Source of the DNA: Synergistaceae bacterium
GTDB taxonomy: Bacteria > Synergistota > Synergistia > Synergistales > Aminobacteriaceae
NCBI GenBank assembly: GCA_017451025.1
Contig: JAFSSM010000008.1
Coordinates: 1-64,000 of the forward strand
DNA: 64,000 bases
Direction of reading: 5' to 3'
Numbering within the stretch: the first letter of the stretch is position 1; each line of letters starts with the position of its first letter. Shown here one piece after another: positions 41,818 to 55,472 of this stretch. Both the position numbers and the translations under genes were made by a program. Under the pieces are notes generated by a model that ran no database searches, was not told where the DNA came from, and was given only the letters and a program-made list of their open reading frames with translations.

Positions 41818-43494
41818 ATGCGCAAAATTTCAGCAGGAATAACACTAATAATTATGCTGTGTTCAAGTGCTCATGCATCAATTAGCCGTGAAGTAGTTGA
41901 AGCGGCGTGGAAAAGGATGACGGAAGCGGATGGTTTTCCTCAAGTTCCGATAAATTACGAGAATGATTCTTCAGCGAACGCATGGGTGAGGTTCAGGTCT
42001 CAGAATAATTACACTGTCCACGTAACGGCAGGTCTAATGAATATACTGAACAACGAGGACGAAATGGCCGGAGTCTGGGGTCATGAAATTGGACATGTCA
42101 GGTGCGGCCATTACACTAAGGATGTCAGCAGGGCGCAAGGGTGGAATGCTTTAGGTGCAGCTTTGGGCACTCTTGGAGGGACTGGCGGAGCTGTCGCGCA
42201 GGCTGCAGGCGGTGTAGGAATGGAACTTGCGGAACAGGGATTTTCTCGCGGAGAAGAAGTAGAAGCTGATGATTACGGCGTAACACTTCTCAAAAAAGCA
42301 GGGTATGACCCTTACGCATTGTACCGTGCAATGAAAACTATGGCAGATAACGGAGTTATAACTCAGCCGAGCGGATTTTCTTCGCACCCGCCGACCGAGA
42401 GGCGTTTAGTTCATCTGCAGGATAAAGCTCAAGAGGTCAGCGGAATAACCGCAGCTTCGCTTCCGGAAGAACCTGCGAAAAAAAGCACGGCCAAGCCCCG
42501 CACAGCACGTTCCTCACGTTCTGCTGTTGCCTCGAAACCGAAAACTACAAGCATTGCGCCGAAGCCTGCCTCAGAGCCGGAAACAGCAAGCCCTGTTAGA
42601 GCATCAAGCCCTGCGGTAGCGACACTGCAGGCATCTCCCCGCCCGGCAATCACTACACGCACTGCCTCGCGCCCATCTGCAACCCGGACATTAGCTGAAC
42701 GTCCAGCAGCAGCAGTCCCGGTGTCCGAACGACTCACAGTTCAGCCCGGAGGAGTCAGGCTTGAAGGAGCACGTACATATTCCGGTGCAGTAATCGGTGC
42801 TTACCAGAAAGTTTATGCTATGAACTTTGAGGTCTGGAAGCCCGCAGACCTACCAGCAGGATGGTACGCAACCTTCGACGGATTCCCTGTCGCGCAGATC
42901 GCCGAGAACAGGTGGGTCTACGGCCAGCTCGGCATTGACGGAGCAATTCACCCTACTAATATTCTTGTCGGGTCAGTAGTTCCGTCGAGCGTACCGGGAA
43001 TTGCCCGCGTCGCCGCAGTCTGGAGTTACGGCAAGGCTATTGATTCTAAGGAGTTCCAGAGAATACGCGACATGATGTGCAACCGGATGGGCTGGCTCAA
43101 CGATAATTACGTCAACACGATTATTGCCTGGCACACAAACAGAATCGGTGTGTGGGTGTGGCTCGGAGACCGCTGGAAGAGATTCGAACCGAGAAGCGGC
43201 GAATACACATGGCAGATGCTCAAGCGAGTCAGTCCCTACATTGCGGACGAACTCAGGAAAAATCATGCGTGGTATCAGGGCGGTGAACCTATGGAGATTG
43301 CTGACTTGGCCAGGCAGTGGGGCTATATCTGGAGCGGAAGGGTTATTCTTCAGAGCTTAAAGGCTTTCAAGGACAGCGGAGGCGACAGAACAGAACGTGT
43401 AACGTCGATGCGCGAGTCGAGTCCTTCCGGCGGAGATAACAGCCAGACACCGCAGGAACCCGAGCAGAGTTCCCCGCAGTGGGATGTGGATTAG
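41818..43494 (+). CDS. Exported M48-family metalloprotease, copy 3, with linker and C-terminal domain
   Basis: A 558-residue protein starting at ATG 41818 (GGAGAG about 12 bases upstream, signal peptide ending AHA); an earlier start would only add sequence from the promoter region. The first 210 residues repeat copies 1 and 2, with HEIGH and EADDYG. A Lys/Ser/Ala/Pro-rich linker of about 100 residues follows. The last 250 residues form a domain with many Trp (VWVWLGDRWKRFEP) that I do not recognise. The linker may span peptidoglycan. It leads a plus-strand run of genes: this gene, a TPR-like gene, a Lon-type gene and nth. Confidence 0.9.
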   Translation: MRKISAGITLIIMLCSSAHASISREVVEAAWKRMTEADGFPQVPINYENDSSANAWVRFRSQNNYTVHVTAGLMNILNNEDEMAGVWGHEIGHVRCGHYTKDVSRAQGWNALGAALGTLGGTGGAVAQAAGGVGMELAEQGFSRGEEVEADDYGVTLLKKAGYDPYALYRAMKTMADNGVITQPSGFSSHPPTERRLVHLQDKAQEVSGITAASLPEEPAKKSTAKPRTARSSRSAVASKPKTTSIAPKPASEPETASPVRASSPAVATLQASPRPAITTRTASRPSATRTLAERPAAAVPVSERLTVQPGGVRLEGARTYSGAVIGAYQKVYAMNFEVWKPADLPAGWYATFDGFPVAQIAENRWVYGQLGIDGAIHPTNILVGSVVPSSVPGIARVAAVWSYGKAIDSKEFQRIRDMMCNRMGWLNDNYVNTIIAWHTNRIGVWVWLGDRWKRFEPRSGEYTWQMLKRVSPYIADELRKNHAWYQGGEPMEIADLARQWGYIWSGRVILQSLKAFKDSGGDRTERVTSMRESSPSGGDNSQTPQEPEQSSPQWDVD

Positions 43495-43505
43495 GGGGTG
43501 AGGCT

Positions 43506-44399
43506 ATGACTGACAGAAACAGAATAAACCAGCTCCTCGAGATGGCCTGGAACACAAAGAGCAAGGCACGTACCCTCGCAATCGTGAACCAGATACTCGA
43601 GATGTCCCCGAATAATGTTGACGCATTGATCCTTAAGGCCGACAACACCGAGAACGCTCCCGAACGGACGCAGCTGCTGCTCCATGCACTCGAGGCACTG
43701 AACACTCCCGGAAATTTTGTGCCGGAAGACGAGGAAGTTCTGCGTTTCGTCGTGAACCATAGGTTAGCCTTTACGGCCTTCTATGATAACAAGTTCAGGG
43801 AGGCCGTCGCGTACTGCAAAACAGCTATGGAATACGCTCACTGTGATGGTGACGACGAAGACCTTGCTCTCGGAAGATCCTCTGTGAAGTCCCTTTACTA
43901 CAGGCTGCTTATTGAGCTTAAGGACTGGCAGGGCACGTTGAGCGAAACTATGCGCGACGACGAACACAATCTTTCGTGGGGATATTCACGGCTCGTTGCG
44001 GCGTGGATGCTGGCACCTGAGGACAAACGCGGAGTATGTGCCGGAATGTTCTGGGATGTTCTGATGATGGGGCCTGATGTCCCGTTCTACATGCTGGGGT
44101 ATTTCCCGGAGCCGGACGAAAATGCAGGAGACAAAGCCCACGATGAATTTGAATTTGCACTGCTCTACTATGATGCTCTGTCTGCCTCAGAGGAGTTCTT
44201 CAACTGGTTTTCCAGAGGAACAATCTTGTTCGGGCTTCTGTCCGGAAGATTCAACGAGCGCGAACGTGAATACATGCTTGATGTTCTGGACACGCTTGGA
44301 GGCTGGGACGAATACGAGAAGATGAGCAGCATAATAGTTGAGGGCGATGATGAGGCAGTGATAGAGATGCTAGCAGCGAATAAATGTCTTGCAGAATAA
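43506..44399 (+). CDS. TPR-like helical repeat protein
   Basis: A 297-residue protein starting at ATG 43506 with GTGAGG close upstream. The first part has TPR-type helices (AWNTKSKARTLAIVNQILEMSPNNVDALILKAD, shortened here in meaning to one repeat). The rest is helical and acidic, with DEHNLSWGYSRLVAAWML typical of tetratricopeptide proteins of the ST7 or DUF type. No catalytic motif. It lies 11 bases after the M48 gene and 9 before the Lon-type gene, so the three are probably co-transcribed. Confidence 0.7.
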   Translation: MTDRNRINQLLEMAWNTKSKARTLAIVNQILEMSPNNVDALILKADNTENAPERTQLLLHALEALNTPGNFVPEDEEVLRFVVNHRLAFTAFYDNKFREAVAYCKTAMEYAHCDGDDEDLALGRSSVKSLYYRLLIELKDWQGTLSETMRDDEHNLSWGYSRLVAAWMLAPEDKRGVCAGMFWDVLMMGPDVPFYMLGYFPEPDENAGDKAHDEFEFALLYYDALSASEEFFNWFSRGTILFGLLSGRFNEREREYMLDVLDTLGGWDEYEKMSSIIVEGDDEAVIEMLAANKCLAE

Positions 44400-44408
44400 G
44401 GAGAAAGA

Positions 44409-46865
44409 ATGAGGAATATTAGGCTTGCACCAGACAAACTGAGAAAGATTAAGCCCGCTGAGTCGTGGAAGTTCAGCACAACGGATGAAATTGATGCGGC
44501 CAGGCCAAGAAAACCTGAACCGCTGATAGGCCAGCATAGAGCGGTAGAAGCTATAGAGTTCGGACTTGCTGTTAAGGGCAAGGGCTATAACATTTTTGTG
44601 GTCGGACAGCCCGGAAGCGGAAGAACCAGCTATGTGCTTGAGAGACTCCAGAATCTTGCGCTGACACTTCCTGCTCCTGATGACTGGGTATATCTCTACA
44701 ATTTCACCAAGCCGGGCGAACCTGTGGCGGTGAATGTTCCTGCTGGAAAGGGAAAGAAACTCTGCGAGGAGCTTGACGAACTGATTAAAGACCTGAAATC
44801 AGCGATAAGCAAGGCGTTCGAGCAGAGCCAGTACGAGGACGCAAAGGCATCACACATCCGGGCATTTCAGGAGAGGGCCGGTGCAATCATGGACAAGCTG
44901 AGGGCACAGGCGGCAAAGCAGCATTTTTCCCTGAAGCGCACTCCGCAGGGGTTCATCAATGTACCTATGGTGAAGGACAAGGACGAAAACGGCAAGGTAA
45001 TTATCCGCGAGATTAAGCCTGAGGAATACGAGGCACTAGACGAGAAAAAGCAGAAGAAGTATCAGGCGGCCAGCGAGAAAATTTCCCAGCGTACCCTTGC
45101 GGGAATGCGCGAGATCCGGGACATGGAGAAGGCTCTTAAGGAAAAGCTCAGCGAACTTGAGGCGGAGATATGCAGAAGCGTGATTGAGCCGAGCATGAGG
45201 GAATTGCGCGACGAATACGCCGGAAATGATGTCTTGCTGGAGTGGTTCGCAAAAATGTCTGAAGACGTAATCGAGAACTCCGGAGCGTTCGTTACGTCAG
45301 CACGGGACGAGAACGCCGACGTGGACTTCTCGCGCTATCAGGGAAATCTTTTCGTGAGCAATGACCCGGCGAAAGGTGCTCCGGTAATCCGCGAGACCAA
45401 CCCGACATACTACAATCTTTCGGGCCGTGTAGAGTACGAGAGTCATCAGGGATATTTGTACACCGACTTCAAGAAGATTGCGGCGGGGGCCTTCCACAGG
45501 GCTAACGGCGGATTTTTGGTGATAGATGCCGAAAAAGTCCTGATGAACTTCATGAGCTGGGAGGCAGTCAAGAGACTTCTGCGCACCGGCGAAGCATCGA
45601 TCGAGAACTTGGGAGAACAGTACGGAGCACTGCCTATTTCCTCGCTGAAGCCTGCACCGATAAAGATTGATATGAAGGTTGTGATGACAGGCTCGCCTTA
45701 TATTTACGAGCTGCTGCAGTATTACGATGCGGAGTTCAGCAAAATCTTCAAGATTAAGGCGAGCTTCGACTACGATATGCCCAGAACTGCGGGCAATGAG
45801 CGCTGGATGGCACGCTACATCGCCGAAGTCATCCGCAAGGAAAACCTGAAGCCCTTTGATGCTTCCGCGCTGTCGGAGATAATCGAGTGGGCGAGCCGTG
45901 AAGCCGAAGACCAGAATCTTCTTTCGGTTGAGGTCGGCAGTCTCCGTGAGCTTCTGACCGAGTCCAATGCGTGGTCGCATTCTGAGGCAGTAACCCGCGC
46001 AAACGTCATCAAGGCCATCGAACACAAGAATTACCGTTCGGGACTCTACAGGGACAAGCTCGCGCGTGCTTTCCGTGATGGAGTGATACACATTGACACG
46101 TCAGGCGAGGCCGTCGGACAGATTAACGGTCTGAGCGTGATTGACCTGAATGATTACAGATTCGGGCATCCCTCCAGAATCACAGCCAATGTCTTCATGG
46201 GGCAGGAAGGAGTCGTGAACATTGAGCGCGAGGTCAAGATGACCGGGCCGATCCACAACAAGGGAATGATGATTCTCTCGAGTTATCTGGGCCGCAAATA
46301 CGCTCAGGATATGCCGCTGAGTCTGAGTGCACACATAACGTTCGAGCAGAATTACTCGGGCATCGAGGGAGACAGTGCAAGTTCTACGGAGCTGTACTGC
46401 CTGCTGTCGGCACTGTCCGGCCTGCCGCTGAAGCAGGGGATTGCGGTTACTGGTTCAGTTGACCAGTTCGGGACAGTCCAGCCAATCGGAGGGGTCAACG
46501 AAAAGATAGAGGGCTTCTTCGAATACTGCAAGATAGCGGGATTAACCGGAGAGCAGGGCGTGATGATTCCGGAGGCGAACGTGAGGCACCTGATGCTTAG
46601 CAATGAGGTGATTGACGCTGTTCGTTCAGGGAAATTCTCGGTGTGGGCGGTCAGCGACATCGACGAAGGGATAGAGCTTTTGACGGGAGTGAAGGCCGGA
46701 ACTTTGCACAAGAACGGCTCTTACACTGAAGGGAGCGTTCACGGTCTGGTGAAGGCACGCTTGAAGAAAATGCTGGCTGACGGAATGAAGCTCGAAAAGA
46801 AATTGACGAGGTCTCCGCGCAGTAAGAGGAAGAATGCAGAGCACAAGAGTACTCCGTCTGCTTGA
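44409..46865 (+). CDS. Lon-family ATP-dependent protease (LonB-like)
   Basis: An 818-residue protein. An N-terminal AAA-type region has Walker A VVGQPGSGRTSY near residue 70. A long helical insertion follows (about 130-290), then Walker B-like NGGFLVIDAEKVL. The C-terminal Lon protease domain has the catalytic Ser in EGDSASSTEL and Lys in GGVNEKIEGFF. It lacks the Lon N-terminal substrate domain, matching the AAA_32/LonB-type group. It degrades unneeded or damaged cytoplasmic proteins. Its end overlaps nth by 32 bases. Confidence 0.93.
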   Translation: MRNIRLAPDKLRKIKPAESWKFSTTDEIDAARPRKPEPLIGQHRAVEAIEFGLAVKGKGYNIFVVGQPGSGRTSYVLERLQNLALTLPAPDDWVYLYNFTKPGEPVAVNVPAGKGKKLCEELDELIKDLKSAISKAFEQSQYEDAKASHIRAFQERAGAIMDKLRAQAAKQHFSLKRTPQGFINVPMVKDKDENGKVIIREIKPEEYEALDEKKQKKYQAASEKISQRTLAGMREIRDMEKALKEKLSELEAEICRSVIEPSMRELRDEYAGNDVLLEWFAKMSEDVIENSGAFVTSARDENADVDFSRYQGNLFVSNDPAKGAPVIRETNPTYYNLSGRVEYESHQGYLYTDFKKIAAGAFHRANGGFLVIDAEKVLMNFMSWEAVKRLLRTGEASIENLGEQYGALPISSLKPAPIKIDMKVVMTGSPYIYELLQYYDAEFSKIFKIKASFDYDMPRTAGNERWMARYIAEVIRKENLKPFDASALSEIIEWASREAEDQNLLSVEVGSLRELLTESNAWSHSEAVTRANVIKAIEHKNYRSGLYRDKLARAFRDGVIHIDTSGEAVGQINGLSVIDLNDYRFGHPSRITANVFMGQEGVVNIEREVKMTGPIHNKGMMILSSYLGRKYAQDMPLSLSAHITFEQNYSGIEGDSASSTELYCLLSALSGLPLKQGIAVTGSVDQFGTVQPIGGVNEKIEGFFEYCKIAGLTGEQGVMIPEANVRHLMLSNEVIDAVRSGKFSVWAVSDIDEGIELLTGVKAGTLHKNGSYTEGSVHGLVKARLKKMLADGMKLEKKLTRSPRSKRKNAEHKSTPSA

Positions 46866-47493
46866 TATTCTGGAGGCAGAATACCACAATGAAGCCCGTC
46901 CTCCTGAACTTGGCCACGCCGAGCCTCTGGACGGGCTGATACTTACCGTGTTATCGCAGAACACCAACGACAGGAATCGTGATAGTGCATATGCGATGAT
47001 GAGGGCGAAATTTCCGTCGTGGGAGTCTGTCGTTGAAGCAGGAGCAGAACAGCTCGAAGGAGTAATCAGGACCGCCGGGCTTGCGCACACTAAAGCGGCC
47101 AGGATAATCACGATTCTGAAGAGGGTATATGCTGACTTCGGGGAATATTCGCTGCGTGAGCTTGCAGAATGGGAGACCGGACGGATACGGGAATATTTGC
47201 GCGAACTTCCTGGTGTCGGGGCGAAGACGGTTGCGTGTGTGTTGCTGTTTGACCTGAAGAAGAAGGCATTTCCGGTTGATACGCACGTGGGGCGTGTGGC
47301 GCACAGGACAGGAGTTGTTTCGGCCAAGTATTCGCCGGAAGAGATATGCGCGAAATTTGAGCATATTGTTCCTGAAGGGCGGTGTTTGGGCGGGCACGTG
47401 AATATGATTGCGCACGGGCGTGCAGTGTGTCATTCGCGGAAGCCGGAATGCAATATATGTGTATTGTCCGGTTTTTGCGACAAAAATATATAG
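46834..47493 (+). CDS. nth: Endonuclease III
   Basis: A 219-residue DNA glycosylase/AP lyase for oxidised pyrimidines. The helix-hairpin-helix LPGVGAKTVACV has the catalytic Lys, and the Asp is in FPVDTHVGRVAHRTG. The C-terminal iron-sulphur cluster Cys pattern is complete: C-x6-C-x2-C-x5-C from CHSRKPEC on. The start lies inside the Lon-type gene, with AGAGGAAG before the ATG. Confidence 0.95.
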   Translation: MQSTRVLRLLDILEAEYHNEARPPELGHAEPLDGLILTVLSQNTNDRNRDSAYAMMRAKFPSWESVVEAGAEQLEGVIRTAGLAHTKAARIITILKRVYADFGEYSLRELAEWETGRIREYLRELPGVGAKTVACVLLFDLKKKAFPVDTHVGRVAHRTGVVSAKYSPEEICAKFEHIVPEGRCLGGHVNMIAHGRAVCHSRKPECNICVLSGFCDKNI

Positions 47494-47503
47494 CAAGAAA
47501 GAG

Positions 47504-47532
47504 TTGACATCATCAATGGAGATTAGTACAGT
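47504..47532 (+). promoter_or_regulatory. Promoter before the disrupted sulfatase-type gene
   Basis: A perfect -35 TTGACA (47504-47509) and a weaker -10 TACAGT (47527-47532) with 17 bases between them. The start would fall near 47539. Confidence 0.55.
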
Positions 47533-49272
47533 TTGGTGTTCGGGCATCCTTTAACTTTTTCTGACACCATTAACCACCCCTCAGTACAAAAAGTCCATCA
47601 AGTACAGTTTCGCTTTCTGCCTCACTCTTTGCGTTCTGACTCTAATCGCTGATGTGTGCTTCTTCTTCACAATGTTTATGGAAAACACTCTGAATTTTGC
47701 GCCCCTTCACGGATATTTCTGGGGAATTTTCGTAGCCGTAACGTCAAACCTGTTCGCGCTGTCGGCATTTACCGGCCTGTTCATGTTCCTGCAGGCAGTA
47801 CCGGTATTCGGTGCGGCGTTAATGTGGCTGGCGTGGTGCGTGCTGACTATCCCAACAAGAATGTACTATCTTGTTACAGGCATTATGCCAAATTCTTTGG
47901 ACATACTTAACCTCTTCGGGGTAAAGCCTCAGACGGCATTCGACACAATTGCGACGTTCCTTAGCGTTAAGAATGTCATTGCGGCCTGCCTGCCAAATGC
48001 AATAGTTTTTGCGGTAATGTGCCTTATTTTCAGGAAGAAGCGGGCGGAATCTTTCAGGCTGTACAAGTTAGCTGTGGGAGGGCTGATATTTGCGGCATAC
48101 TGCATTAATCCTAAAGGAGAGTCGGTGCTCAGGGACTCGATGGGCTACAGCTTGAAGATTCTGAAGGGTGCGATGGTAAGCTGCGTAAATTACTTCATCC
48201 CTCGTGAAAAGTTTACGGCAGACGTGCTCAGGAAGGCTCCAGCTGATAATGTAGTACTTATACTCGATGAGTCTATACGCGGTGATTATCTGACCGTGGA
48301 ATAATCCAGGCATAAACACTACGCCAGCACTCGCAAAGTATGTCCGTGATTATCCCGCTAACCTGTTCAACTACGGACTGATGCTCTCAACAGCTACGAC
48401 CAGCTTCGCATCACGAATAGCCATTATGACCGCATTAACCAGGCTTCCAGATTCAGAACTGGCCGAATACAGAAATCCCGACATTATAGGCATTGCGAAG
48501 GCAAACGGTTACAAGACTATTCTGATGAATGTTCAGGGAGATCTGCCCGATATGGTGTTCAGGGCTTCGGACGTTGAAGAGGCTGATGAAGTGTATCTGA
48601 AGGATAGTGAATTTGTCTCGCAGACTGATAACAGAGTAGATATTAGAGCGGCTGATTTTCTGCACAAACGCCTTGCTGAAGAACACGGGCTGTTTATTTT
48701 CCTCGAGAAGATCGGAGCGCACGTGCCTTATCAAAAACGTTATCCGGTCAATGAACCAGAACATGACATCTTCAAGCCAAGCCTTGCACCCGATGAATTT
48801 TACTCGGTTTCCAAACGCCGCCGGATCATCAACAGCTACAAGAACGCTCTGCGCTACAACATCGACGGATTTTTTGCGCACCTCTTAGGTGAAAATCCCC
48901 TGAGCCTCAAAGACTGCACGATACTTTACACGTCGGATCACGGCCAGAGCTTTATGGAATACGGCCAGCTGGAATCGCACGGAACTACATACCTTGAGCA
49001 GGCATTAGTGCCATTCCTGATTTTTAGCACGGACCCTTGGGTGCTCGAGCACCTGAAGAAGCCGCCGGAAATTCCTTTTACGCTGCATCACATGAATATC
49101 ATTCCGACACTAAGGGCCTTGCTGTGCAGAGATGAAGGCTACGATCCCGGAGTGTATTCCTCGCTTGTGCACAACGGAGAGTTCAGGAAGCCGGAATTGC
49201 GCTACATAACGAGAGGCTCGCCGGCTGACTGCGAACTGTCCGGTATAATTTCGGCAGACACTGACGGAAAAA

Positions 49273-53655
<4,383 letters not shown>

Positions 53656-53802
53656 ATATTTACTTTCTCCTTAGTGAATGTTAATGCGCTAAGGATACCA
53701 CGTTTATTTTGCTGATACACTATTCATGAGTTTATGAGTTGGGATGAATTATTTTTCTGCGGGGTATAATGCTCCTTAATTTCAAGGAGGTGTTATCTCT
53801 TT

Positions 53803-54504
53803 ATGTTCAGGAAATTTTTACTGCTGTCTGCTGTTCTCGCCCTTGTCATTCATGGCTGTGCTTATGCCTCTGACGTTGAAGTATGGCACGACGATTCGCT
53901 CAAGCTGTCTGACCTCAAGAAAATATTTATTCTGCCGGTAGAACCTCAGCTCAAGGCTGGAGACTCCCTTATGCCCGCTAAGAAGCTCGGAAATCAGCTC
54001 AACACTTGGGCAATTGACGGCATAAATTCTGCTGTGAAAAAGGGGAAAATGACCGTTAAAGGACTGGATGCACTGCAGGAGGATATGAACTTCATCTACA
54101 GCGACAATATTTCGTCAGGGGATTTATTCTTCAAGAGGGCCGCCGAAATGGGCTATAAGGCGTTCGTGAAAGTAAATGTGTCTCAGGAGTTCAAGACCGG
54201 GCACGTCCCGGAGAGCACCCGTACCTGGACTGAGTACAGGGAAATCCAGAAGAAGGACAGCAAGGGCAGAATCATTGAGACTATACGCATTCCGGAGGAG
54301 AAGACGGAAATTATTCCTGCACACGACGTAACTTACTTATTTACCGACTGCGAACCAAGACTATACTTGACGGAAGACTGGAATGGTGATTATGCGGGGG
54401 CTGTGAGCTACAAGATTTACAGGGAATATCAGGGCGGACCGGTGATGAAGGTTGTCGAAAACATCATCAAGGCCGCAATGAAGAACCTGTTCACGCAAAA
54501 ATAG
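53803..54504 (+). CDS. Secreted protein of unknown function
   Basis: A 233-residue protein with a signal peptide ending AYA (a Cys in HGCAYA is not in a good lipobox). Most of the chain is alpha/beta with [10 protein letters not shown] near the start, as in some LPS-assembly or curli-associated lipoprotein families, but I do not recognise it. AAGGAGGTG lies upstream, with a -10 TATAAT at 53765-53770. The 3' end overlaps azlD by 14 bases, tail to tail. Confidence 0.8.
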   Translation: MFRKFLLLSAVLALVIHGCAYASDVEVWHDDSLKLSDLKKIFILPVEPQLKAGDSLMPAKKLGNQLNTWAIDGINSAVKKGKMTVKGLDALQEDMNFIYSDNISSGDLFFKRAAEMGYKAFVKVNVSQEFKTGHVPESTRTWTEYREIQKKDSKGRIIETIRIPEEKTEIIPAHDVTYLFTDCEPRLYLTEDWNGDYAGAVSYKIYREYQGGPVMKVVENIIKAAMKNLFTQK

Positions 54505-54838
54505 CCTGCACCAAAAACATATACACTCCTGTTCCGGCAATTATGCTCAGGAGTGTATTGCGTTTCCACACGTGCAGAACAACCACAACAATACATCCTG
54601 CAGCTTCCGGTATTCCGTGAGAACCTGCCAGAATATTCACCCCGCGAAGGCAATACACCGCAAGCATCGCCATCACCGCAGGAGGCAGGACCCGCCCGAG
54701 ATACACCACAAATTCCGGCCTGGCCTTCCCGAACGCAACAAACGGCAGAAAACGCAGAGCCATAGTTACCGCGCCGGAAACCAGCACAATATATCCAGCG
54801 TGAACGTCAAACATTCTCAATCCTCCTCCTGAACGCAA
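54491..54838 (-). CDS. azlD: AzlD-type branched-chain amino acid exporter subunit
   Basis: A 115-residue protein with four hydrophobic segments, typical in size for AzlD ([22 protein letters not shown]). It forms the two-part exporter with AzlC, whose gene overlaps by 32 bases upstream. Confidence 0.9.
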   Translation of the reverse strand: MRSGGGLRMFDVHAGYIVLVSGAVTMALRFLPFVAFGKARPEFVVYLGRVLPPAVMAMLAVYCLRGVNILAGSHGIPEAAGCIVVVVLHVWKRNTLLSIIAGTGVYMFLVQAIFA

Positions 54839-55472
54839 ACAGCATCACAGTGATAATTATCATTGACGGTATCAAGAAATTTTCCGCACCGAATACCAGC
54901 AGGCATATCACACTCGCAAGAAGCCCGATAACCGCAGGAGTATGTTCTTCCGAAGCCTGCCACTGCTCAACGCAAATGCTCACGAATAATGCCGTCAGCG
55001 CAAAATCTATTCCCCTTGTGTCAAACGGCAGCACCCGGCCAAGCAGAGCACCCGTTACGCTCCCGAATACCCAGCAGCAATGATCCATCAGGGACACCCA
55101 GAAGCAATATTCTTCATCGTCTGACCGGCACACGAGCGAATACGTCTCATCAGTCAGCGCGTAAATCAGGTATGCCTTCTTCAGGCCGTGAATGTCCTTG
55201 TAGCGTTCGACCATAGAGATACCGTAAAACAAATGCCGTGCACTCACCATCAATGAAGTTAGGGAGGCAGCCCCTATCGAGGCCCCTCCCGTGAACATTT
55301 CCGCCGCGACAAACTGCATGGTTCCGGAATAAATCACTATTCCCATCGCGAAAGCCCACAAAGCTCCGTAACCCTTCGCGCTTAACAAAATACCGAAACC
55401 TATTCCAAGAACTACATAGCCCGACATCACAGGGATTGTGTCGCGAAAAGCACGGGCTACACTACTTCGCAC
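54807..55472 (-). CDS. azlC: AzlC-type branched-chain amino acid exporter subunit
   Basis: A 221-residue protein with the AzlC pattern ([39 protein letters not shown]). Together with AzlD it exports branched-chain amino acids or their analogues. The start is GTG 55472, inside the last codons of clpC (16-base overlap), so it lies in the ctsR-clpC-azlC-azlD unit. Confidence 0.92.
   Translation of the reverse strand: MRSSVARAFRDTIPVMSGYVVLGIGFGILLSAKGYGALWAFAMGIVIYSGTMQFVAAEMFTGGASIGAASLTSLMVSARHLFYGISMVERYKDIHGLKKAYLIYALTDETYSLVCRSDDEEYCFWVSLMDHCCWVFGSVTGALLGRVLPFDTRGIDFALTALFVSICVEQWQASEEHTPAVIGLLASVICLLVFGAENFLIPSMIIITVMLFAFRRRIENV

Noticed and set aside
45297-46091. A 264-codon open frame opposite the Lon-type gene
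   Set aside because: The plus-strand frame carries the conserved protease sequence; the antisense product is low in structure and has no start signal.
53860-53880. The 53803 protein as a lipoprotein
   Set aside because: The Cys in HGCAYA lacks a proper lipobox, and a standard signal peptidase I site (AYA) follows it.
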